This document shows, one piece after another, positions 1-3,955 of a stretch of DNA of 6,135 bases (its first letter is position 1; each line of letters starts with the position of its first letter). Location: positions 1 through 6,135 of the forward strand of contig CAIKBK010000003.1 in the NCBI GenBank assembly GCA_903825615.1. Direction: 5' to 3'. Source of the DNA: Candidatus Vogelbacteria bacterium. Its GTDB lineage: Bacteria > Patescibacteriota > Minisyncoccia > Phycocordibacterales > XYD1-FULL-46-19. The notes beneath the pieces were generated by a model. That model saw only the letters and a program-made list of their open reading frames with translations. It was not told where the DNA came from and made no database searches. The position numbers and the translations under genes were made by a program.

Positions 1-176
1 TCCAACGGCTCTTCTTTGGTCTTATTTTTTATAATATCAAAAGCGTTATAGACAATAGTACGGGCGACATTTTTCTTGCCACGCTCCATAATATAGTTAA
101 TCAGCTTCTCAACTTTAAGCGATTGATATTGATGATCAGGCTCTAATTTAACTAGTTTTTTGGTTGGTCGTCGCAT
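1..176 (-). CDS. rpsG: 30S ribosomal protein S7, N-terminal part (cut by window edge)
   Basis: Reading leftward from the ATG at 176, the frame stays open for 58 codons to the window edge. The translation begins MRRPTKKLVKLEPDHQYQSL and continues with a VEKLINYIMERGKKNVARTI stretch and then YNAFDIIKNKTKEEPLE, which is the conserved N-terminal pattern of bacterial S7. S7 binds the 3' domain of 16S rRNA, nucleates assembly of the small-subunit head and lines the mRNA exit. The start lies only 2 nt after the rpsL stop, so translation is probably coupled to S12; the end of rpsL carries only a weak purine run (AAGAAG) as a ribosome site. The rpsL-rpsG order is that of the classical str operon. The C-terminal part, about 100 residues, lies outside the window. 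Confidence 0.95.
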   Translation of the reverse strand, partial: MRRPTKKLVKLEPDHQYQSLKVEKLINYIMERGKKNVARTIVYNAFDIIKNKTKEEPL

Positions 177-178
177 AA

Positions 179-610
179 TTATTTCTTCTTAACATCACCA
201 GCTTTAGGCTTCTTATTACCGTACAAAGAGCGGCCTTGGCGACGCTTCTCCACGCCAGTCGTGTCCAAAAGACCGCGAACAATATGATAACGGACACCAG
301 GCAAGTCTTTGACACGACCGCCACGAATAATAACAACCGAGTGCTCCTGTAAGTTATGGCCTTCACCCGGAATATAGGCTGTCACTTCCATCCCATTAGT
401 CAGACGCACACGGGCAATTTTACGCAAAGCGGAGTTAGGCTTCTTTGGGGTAGTCGTCTTAACCTGCAAACAGACACCGCGCTTAAAGGGTGATGGGTAA
501 AAGACTGGTCTGTTAGTGATAGTATTGAAGCCACGCGCCAAAGCGACCGTGGTCGACTTGCGCTTCACAATTTTGCGGGGCTTCCTAATTAATTGATTAA
601 TTGTTGGCAT
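179..610 (-). CDS. rpsL: 30S ribosomal protein S12
   Basis: This 143-residue protein contains the S12 hallmarks: [13 protein letters not shown] at the N-terminus, KRGVC at 43-47, [13 protein letters not shown] at 52-64, EGHNLQEHS at 83-91 and [13 protein letters not shown] at 97-109. S12 sits at the decoding centre of the small subunit and controls accuracy. Lys56 and Lys101, equivalent to the classical streptomycin-resistance positions, are both lysine, so no rpsL resistance change is seen. Compared with the 124-residue E. coli protein, the segment between RKPR and KRGVC is 13 residues longer, and there is a short basic tail ending in KKK. I chose the ATG at 610 because family homology starts there. 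The frame stays open upstream to an ATG at 661, but that 17-residue extension (with LPAGRQ) is a translated palindromic repeat. No Shine-Dalgarno precedes the start; the 14 nt before it are T-rich. Confidence 0.97.
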   Translation of the reverse strand: MPTINQLIRKPRKIVKRKSTTVALARGFNTITNRPVFYPSPFKRGVCLQVKTTTPKKPNSALRKIARVRLTNGMEVTAYIPGEGHNLQEHSVVIIRGGRVKDLPGVRYHIVRGLLDTTGVEKRRQGRSLYGNKKPKAGDVKKK

Positions 611-624
611 GATAAAAAAATAAA

Positions 625-644
625 CCTGCCTGCCAGCAGGCAGG
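625..644. repeat. GC-rich palindrome in the rpsL leader, terminator-like
   Basis: CCTGCCTGCCAGCAGGCAGG has two 9-bp arms (625-633 and 636-644) around a 2-nt centre. On the rpsL strand the hairpin is followed at once by TTTATTTTTTT (624-614), so it has the shape of an intrinsic terminator, ending only 14 nt before the rpsL ATG. From memory, closely related palindromes (CCTGCC...GGCAGG, translated as LPAGRQ) are scattered through many Patescibacteria genomes, often wrongly included at protein ends. It could be a dispersed repeat that landed here, a leader attenuator of rpsL-rpsG, or both. Only one copy is in the window. Confidence 0.8.
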
Positions 645-670
645 AATGACCTTCCGGCCAAGTAAGCACT

Positions 671-704
671 ACTTTAATATAAATACTTAGAAAATGCAAC
701 TAAA
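671..704 (-). promoter_or_regulatory. weak candidate promoter for rpsL-rpsG
   Basis: Between the upstream terminator and the rpsL leader hairpin the minus strand carries TATATT (681-676), five of six bases of the -10 consensus, with only a poor -35 (TTTAGT, 704-699) at 17 bp. An alternative pairing is TTGCAT (699-694) with TAAAGT (676-671), also 17 bp. Either would give a leader of about 60 nt that contains the palindrome at 625-644. A promoter is expected here because the preceding gene ends in a terminator, but neither match is strong. Confidence 0.3.
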
Positions 705-746
705 AAGGCCGCCAGTAGACCATGGGAGGGCCCGCTGACGGCTTTT
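702..746 (-). terminator. intrinsic terminator of the 167-residue gene
   Basis: On the minus strand the 8-nt arm GCCGTCAG (742-735) pairs with CTGGCGGC (715-708) with one U-G wobble, and the stem is extended by AAAA/TTTT flanks, one base bulged. The loop contains GGGCCC and can fold further. The right arm is followed by CTTTTTAG, as expected of a Rho-independent terminator for transcription coming from the gene that stops at 757. The plus strand also ends in GGCTTTT, so weak termination in the other direction is possible. Confidence 0.75.
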
Positions 747-756
747 GAACTAGTCT

Positions 757-1260
757 CTAGCCCAAGACTTCCTGATGAGCAATAAGGAACTTAAGCAATC
801 TAACTGTCGAAAGAAGGGATTCATTCCTTTCTCCCCGAGAGGGGCCACAAACTTCACTTTGATAAGTAATGCCGTAACGGAGAAGCTCAACAATAGTAGC
901 CAAAGGGGTATTCCCGCCCGGGCTAAGAGGAAAAGCCAAGTAACTAAGCACTCTGGTGCAACCAAGAAGATGTGTGTCAAAAAGGGTGCGCTTTTCCAAA
1001 GGAGTATTTACAGATGCCTCTAGAAGGCCCATTTGGTCTTCCAGCTTCAGCCTGGCAAATATCCAGAAAAGGTGCCAACTTTCGTACTCGTTATTATACT
1101 TCTCTTCTTCAGGGTTACAAAAAAACAAGATCCATTTCTCGACCGTAAACTCCGGGTGGGACGTGATTGCAGGGCAAAGTTCTCTCGCTCGACCACCGGA
1201 GTCATAACAGTTATAGAACTCCCTCATCATATCTAGTAAACTCATTTCCTTTATGTCCAT
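757..1260 (-). CDS. hypothetical protein, 167 residues, unrecognised
   Basis: I do not recognise this protein. It starts MDIKEMSLLDMMREFYNCYD and looks soluble and mainly helical, with an aromatic-rich middle (EKWILFFCNPEEE at about 41-53, ESWHLFWIFARLKLEDQ at 60-76) and five cysteines (18, 29, 48, 101, 138) not arranged as CxxC pairs. No signal peptide or clear membrane segment is seen. The frame is open up to an ATG at 1326, but I chose the ATG at 1260 because it has the best ribosome site in the window (AAAGGAA, 7 nt upstream) and because the best upstream promoter would start transcription near 1318, after the 1326 codon; an ATG at 1305 remains possible. The gene has its own promoter, ribosome site and terminator, so it is a single-gene unit. 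It diverges from the TrmB-family regulator at 1405, which suggests, without proving, that the regulator controls it. Confidence 0.75.
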   Translation of the reverse strand: MDIKEMSLLDMMREFYNCYDSGGRARELCPAITSHPEFTVEKWILFFCNPEEEKYNNEYESWHLFWIFARLKLEDQMGLLEASVNTPLEKRTLFDTHLLGCTRVLSYLAFPLSPGGNTPLATIVELLRYGITYQSEVCGPSRGERNESLLSTVRLLKFLIAHQEVLG

Positions 1261-1266
1261 GACAAA

Positions 1267-1273
1267 TTCCTTT
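1267..1273 (-). promoter_or_regulatory. Shine-Dalgarno site deciding the start at 1260
   Basis: AAAGGAA on the minus strand lies 6-7 nt before the ATG at 1260. It is the only convincing Shine-Dalgarno sequence before any gene in this window, which supports the shorter start and makes this gene stand out from its neighbours. Confidence 0.65.
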
Positions 1274-1324
1274 CTTTTGTGCGCCAAAGGCGTTGGTTTG
1301 AACATTTTCAAAGCATCCAAGAGC

Positions 1325-1352
1325 AAAGTACCACTCCAGCCTTATTTGTCAA
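1325..1352 (-). promoter_or_regulatory. candidate promoter for the 167-residue gene
   Basis: On the minus strand a perfect -35 TTGACA (1352-1347) is followed after 16 bp by TACTTT (1330-1325), which is preceded by TG at the extended -10 position (TGGTACTTT). Transcription would begin near 1318, giving a leader of about 58 nt before the ATG at 1260. The -10 box is only a moderate match, so the TG extension and the perfect -35 carry the call. Confidence 0.5.
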
Positions 1353-1376
1353 GCTTTGTTGAACAATTGTTGACAA
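1346..1376. promoter_or_regulatory. operator-like palindromes between divergent promoters
   Basis: Several overlapping palindromes lie between the two divergent -35 boxes: TTGTTGAACAA (1356-1366, 5-bp arms around one base), AACAATTGTT (1362-1371, perfect), TTGTTGACAA (1367-1376), and the outer inverted pair TTGTCAA (1346-1352) / TTGACAA (1370-1376), which coincides with the -35 boxes themselves. A dimeric protein bound here would cover both -35 elements. The obvious candidate is the TrmB-family regulator encoded next door at 1405, acting on itself and on the 167-residue gene. Binding is inferred only from position and symmetry. Confidence 0.5.
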
Positions 1377-1398
1377 TTTACTGACAACAGAATATACT
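1370..1398 (+). promoter_or_regulatory. near-consensus promoter of the TrmB-family gene (leaderless)
   Basis: A perfect -35 TTGACA (1370-1375), a 17-bp spacer and TATACT (1393-1398, five of six) form the best promoter in the window. The expected +1, 7 nt after the -10 box, is 1405, which is the A of the ATG. There is no room for a ribosome-binding site, so the transcript is predicted to be leaderless. Confidence 0.8.
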
Positions 1399-1404
1399 GA
1401 AAAT

Positions 1405-2172
1405 ATGGCAGTCCACGACACATTGAAAAGCCTTGGACTTAATGATAAAGAAATTAAACTTTATCTAACAATCCAAAAAAATGGCAAAATCAAACCGACC
1501 AAACTCGCCGAGCTGACAAAAATAAACCGAGCCACCATTTACAACCTAGCTAACAACTTATTATCCAAAGGACTCATTGCTGAAGATATTAGCGGAAAGA
1601 CTTTATATTTTATCCCCCTCCCCCCGACAAGCCTAGAGACAATTCTTGAAGAAAATAAAAGGGAATTAAAAGAGAAAGAATCTCTGGTTAAAAAAGCCAT
1701 CGGCGAATTAAGCCTCCTGACGACAAATAAGGAATATTCTGTTCCCAAAATCCGCTTCGTCGAAGAAGGCGATTTGAAAAAATATATATTCGATAATCTA
1801 ACTAAATGGCAAGATGCGGTAATAAGCTCCGACGGTGTCTGGTGGGGTTACCAAGACCATACCTTCATTGAGAACTTTGAGAGTTGGATTAAAGCCTCTT
1901 GGGAAACAGCCCAAAGCAAGCACTCTCATTATAAATCTCAAATCTTCACAAATGAATCCCAGATTGAAAGGAAAATTAAGGGCCGTTACCCAGCAGACAA
2001 AAGAAGTGTCCGATTTCTACAAGAAACAGGCTTCACGGCGACAATGTGGGTCTGCGGTGATTATCTGGTAACAATTGTTACAAACATCCACCCCTTCCAC
2101 CTAATAGAAATCCACGACTCAATGATCGCTCATAATACCAAAGAAGTTTTTAAGAAACTTTGGGAGAAATAG
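1405..2172 (+). CDS. TrmB-family transcription regulator
   Basis: This 255-residue protein begins with a winged helix-turn-helix of TrmB type at about residues 5-70: LGLNDKEIKLYLTI, then KPTKLAELTKINRATIYNLA as the helix-turn-helix, then LLSKGLIAED and a beta wing. A charged helical linker follows (about 77-105, likely coiled coil for dimerisation), and then a C-terminal domain starting VPKIRFVEEGDLKKYIFD (113-130), the usual entry to the effector domain of this family. TrmB proteins are known in archaea as sugar-responsive regulators; in Patescibacteria similar proteins are common but their ligands are unknown to me. The start follows from homology and from the promoter whose +1 falls on this ATG. 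It is divergent from the 167-residue gene across shared palindromes, so autoregulation and control of that gene are plausible. Its TAG stop directly abuts the stop of the convergent protease gene. Confidence 0.85.
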   Translation: MAVHDTLKSLGLNDKEIKLYLTIQKNGKIKPTKLAELTKINRATIYNLANNLLSKGLIAEDISGKTLYFIPLPPTSLETILEENKRELKEKESLVKKAIGELSLLTTNKEYSVPKIRFVEEGDLKKYIFDNLTKWQDAVISSDGVWWGYQDHTFIENFESWIKASWETAQSKHSHYKSQIFTNESQIERKIKGRYPADKRSVRFLQETGFTATMWVCGDYLVTIVTNIHPFHLIEIHDSMIAHNTKEVFKKLWEK

Positions 2173-2793
2173 CTAAATTCCCGTAATTAGGTAATAAATA
2201 GCGGTAACCAGCTTGTCGATAATAAAGCCGGCGCCAAGAATTATCGCCAAGATGATTATAATTTGATAACGAGCAAAAAAGTGGGCCACGCGAGAGCGAT
2301 AAGGAAGAAAGGAAAAAAGGATAGTCGCGCCATCAAGTGGAGGTACGGGAATAAGATTAAATAAGGCCAACATTATATTGATTAAGACTATAGTCGAAAG
2401 AATGGGCGTCACCGAGGTACCAAGAAGCGCTACGGCAACACCAGTGCGTAGCAAGAGACCAAAAATAAGAGCTAAAAACAAGTTAGAGATAGGGCCAGCG
2501 GCGGCCACATAAGCCGGACCATATTTGCCAGCCTTAAGATTATAAGGGTTATAAGGTACCGGCTTAGCCCAGCCGAAGACTATTCCTCCTGGCAATAGAG
2601 CCAAAACCAAAGGCACAATGATGGAGCCAACTGGGTCAATATGCTTGATTGGGTTCAAAGTTAAGCGCCCAGCTAGCTTAGCTGTCGGATCCCCTAAAAT
2701 ATAGGCCATATAACCATGCGAAACCTCGTGCACCACAACAGAAATAACAAGAACAAGTAGAGAAAATAAGAAACCAATAGAGATTATTTCCAT
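2173..2793 (-). CDS. M50-family membrane metalloprotease (site-2 protease type)
   Basis: The 206-residue protein has the M50 signature: HEVSH at 22-26 inside the first membrane segment (His22 and His26 as zinc ligands, Glu23 catalytic), then GDPTAKLAGRLTLNP at 34-48, GWAKPVP at 74-80, AGPISN at 99-104, and NLIPVPPLDG at 146-155, where Asp154 is the third zinc ligand. About five hydrophobic segments are visible (roughly 4-21, 57-72, 93-115, 128-146, 172-192). Such short proteins without PDZ or CBS domains belong to the compact branch of the family; they cut transmembrane segments within the bilayer, but the substrate cannot be told from sequence. No anti-sigma factor or other partner gene is nearby. 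No Shine-Dalgarno precedes the ATG. It is divergent from rpmB and convergent with the TrmB-family gene, with no space between stop codons. Confidence 0.92.
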   Translation of the reverse strand: MEIISIGFLFSLLVLVISVVVHEVSHGYMAYILGDPTAKLAGRLTLNPIKHIDPVGSIIVPLVLALLPGGIVFGWAKPVPYNPYNLKAGKYGPAYVAAAGPISNLFLALIFGLLLRTGVAVALLGTSVTPILSTIVLINIMLALFNLIPVPPLDGATILFSFLPYRSRVAHFFARYQIIIILAIILGAGFIIDKLVTAIYYLITGI

Positions 2794-2803
2794 AAATTAA
2801 AAT

Positions 2804-2837
2804 TTGCCAAATTGGCTATATGATGATAGCATATAAC
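2804..2837 (+). promoter_or_regulatory. candidate promoter of rpmB, little or no leader
   Basis: Two readings are possible. TTGCCA (2804-2809), 17 bp, TAGCAT (2827-2832) would start near 2839; alternatively TATAAC (2832-2837), a better -10 but without a good -35, would start at 2844-2845, at the ATG itself. In both cases the leader is 0-6 nt and has no Shine-Dalgarno. The region also holds inverted repeats GCCAA/TTGGC (2806-2816) and TATATG/CATATA (2817-2822, 2830-2835). Confidence 0.4.
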
Positions 2838-2851
2838 CACCTATATGAAAA
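2823..2851 (-). promoter_or_regulatory. candidate promoter of the M50 protease gene
   Basis: On the minus strand TGCTATCAT (2831-2823) has the TG extension and five of six -10 bases, with TTTTCA (2851-2846, four of six) 17 bp upstream. The expected +1 is near 2816, giving a leader of about 23 nt that begins with the GCCAATTTGGC palindrome and has no Shine-Dalgarno. It overlaps the opposing rpmB promoter, so the two may compete. Confidence 0.45.
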
Positions 2852-3066
2852 CTTGTTTAATTTGCGATAAAGGTTCCCAAATGGTTGGCGGTTACTCCAA
2901 CCGTGTGCGTGCAACCAAATATAATCCCATTCCTCTGCAGCGTAAGCAGCCTAATTTGCAGTGGGCCAAGACCGGTGATGGCGCTCGTATCAAGATTTGC
3001 ACCAAATGCTTGAAAGGTGGAAAGAATCTTCTGGTTAAGACTAAGACTAAAGCCAAAACTAAATAA
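2845..3066 (+). CDS. rpmB: 50S ribosomal protein L28, zinc-ribbon form
   Basis: The 73-residue product starts MKTCLICDKGSQMVGGYSNR and contains RATKYNPIPLQRKQPNLQWA (22-41), matching the L28 pattern of an N-terminal Cys motif, a basic loop and a PNLQ segment. Two CxxC pairs, Cys4/Cys7 and Cys52/Cys55, should form a zinc ribbon; many bacteria keep only one or none of these. The tail is a lysine-threonine repeat (KTKTKAKTK), typical of rRNA contact. L28 binds 23S rRNA and helps large-subunit assembly and subunit joining. It stands alone, not beside rpmG as in E. coli, between its own promoter and a strong terminator starting 18 nt after the stop. Confidence 0.93.
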   Translation: MKTCLICDKGSQMVGGYSNRVRATKYNPIPLQRKQPNLQWAKTGDGARIKICTKCLKGGKNLLVKTKTKAKTK

Positions 3067-3084
3067 CCATTTAAATAAATTCTG

Positions 3085-3117
3085 CTAAAATCCGACGGAA
3101 ATCCCGTCGGATTTTAG
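3085..3117. terminator. strong bidirectional terminator, overlapping a coding end
   Basis: Perfect 14-bp arms (3085-3098 and 3104-3117, core TCCGACGG/CCGTCGGA) enclose a 5-nt loop. A-rich and T-rich sides make it work in both directions: the plus strand ends GGATTTTAGTTTG for rpmB, and the minus strand ends GGATTTTAGCAGA for the MBL gene. The left edge is the MBL stop codon (3087-3085), so the hairpin encodes the last nine residues of that protein (KSDGISVGF). Confidence 0.9.
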
Positions 3118-3939
3118 TTTGATCGTACCAAGATCTTTGGTTTGGAGAATCTCGGCACCAATTATCTTCAACCAATTGATGGTTTCGGGACTGGGATGGT
3201 TATAACGATTCTTAGCGCCGACAGAAATAATGGCAATTTCGGGTTTAATAGCTCGAAGCAAAGCAAGAGAATTCGAACTCTTGGCGCCATGATGGGCTAC
3301 TTTAAGGACATCAGTTTTTAATTCGCCAGCTTCGGTCGCCAATAATTTATTTTCTAACTTAATAGAAGCATCGCCCATAAAGAGAAAGCTGGTGCTAGCA
3401 TAGGTAAGTTTGGCGATAATCGAACTATAATTAGTATCCGGCTTCCCTCCCCGCGGACCCCAAGTGGCCGGTTTAGCCTCAATAATTTCTAAAATTACCT
3501 CAGGGCTCAAGATTATTTTGGTCCCGGCTTGAGCAATTAAGTGCGAAGATTTTTCTTTGGTCACATCTTCTTCTAATTTCTGATAAACACTAGTCTCGGC
3601 GACAAAAGCCGGTTCAATAAAGCCGGTGATATTATAACGATCAAAAACTTCAGGTAAACCACCAATATGATCTTGGTCGGGGTGGCTCTCTAACACTAGG
3701 TCAATCGAACGATCATAAAAAGGCATAGCCTGCCCAAGGGCACGAATTACACTGCGATCAGGACCGCCATCAATCAACACCTGATTATTATTGGGCGCTG
3801 TAATTAATATCGCATCACCTTGGCCCACATCTAAGAAGGCGACGGTGAGATACTTAGACGGTGTCTCCCACCAAACCGCGAGCCAGGTGGCGGCGGTAAA
3901 AATAAAAAGTAAAAAAATTAACCCGAAGCGATATTTCAT
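3085..3939 (-). CDS. ComEC-type MBL-fold hydrolase, membrane-anchored
   Basis: The 284-residue protein has one N-terminal hydrophobic segment (about 6-24) and then a metallo-beta-lactamase domain of the ComEC/Rec2 kind: FLDVGQGDAILI at 35-46, LIDGGP at 55-60, the metal motif SHPDQDHIGG at 85-94 (His86, Asp88, Asp90, His91), FMGDAS at 187-192 (Asp190), VAHHGAKSSNS at 214-224 and NRYNHPSPET at 244-253. In full-length ComEC this domain follows the membrane channel and is thought to degrade the non-transported DNA strand. Here it is a separate gene 8 nt after the channel gene. Together they make 745 residues, about one whole ComEC, so they probably work as a pair at the membrane. No Shine-Dalgarno is seen; an extended -10 box overlapping the upstream stop may give it a leaderless transcript of its own. 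Its last codons form the terminator. Confidence 0.9.
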   Translation of the reverse strand: MKYRFGLIFLLFIFTAATWLAVWWETPSKYLTVAFLDVGQGDAILITAPNNNQVLIDGGPDRSVIRALGQAMPFYDRSIDLVLESHPDQDHIGGLPEVFDRYNITGFIEPAFVAETSVYQKLEEDVTKEKSSHLIAQAGTKIILSPEVILEIIEAKPATWGPRGGKPDTNYSSIIAKLTYASTSFLFMGDASIKLENKLLATEAGELKTDVLKVAHHGAKSSNSLALLRAIKPEIAIISVGAKNRYNHPSPETINWLKIIGAEILQTKDLGTIKLKSDGISVGF

Positions 3940-3946
3940 TAATTTG

Positions 3947-3955
3947 ATTATAGCA
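3947..3955 (-). promoter_or_regulatory. perfect extended -10 box before the MBL gene
   Basis: TGCTATAAT on the minus strand is a perfect extended -10 element. It overlaps the last codons and stop of the channel gene (CTA TAA), and the ATG of the MBL gene follows after 7 nt, so a transcript starting there would have essentially no leader. No good -35 is seen at 16-18 bp, though extended -10 promoters can do without. A chance match arising from the stop codon and AT-rich sequence is possible. Confidence 0.4.

Noticed and set aside
148..366. Minus-strand open frame overlapping the end of rpsL and the start of rpsG
   Set aside because: It overlaps two ribosomal protein genes in another phase and shows no recognisable protein features.
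775..1236. Open frames on the plus strand opposite the 167-residue gene (775-1023, 956-1207, 1033-1236)
   Set aside because: They overlap each other and a minus-strand frame with promoter, ribosome site and terminator; they lack start signals and their translations look like random basic peptides.
1258..1326. Longer start at 1326 for the hypothetical protein (189 residues)
   Set aside because: This ATG overlaps the candidate -10 box and lies upstream of the predicted transcript start, whereas the ATG at 1260 has a good Shine-Dalgarno at proper distance.
1539..2071. Open frames 1539-1748 (minus) and 1835-2071 (plus) inside the TrmB-family gene
   Set aside because: They lie wholly inside a gene with clear family motifs and have no start signals of their own.
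2138..2163. Hairpin CCAAAG...CTTTGG at the end of the TrmB-family gene as a terminator
   Set aside because: The 6-bp stem has a 14-nt interior and is not followed by a T-run on either strand, so it does not qualify.
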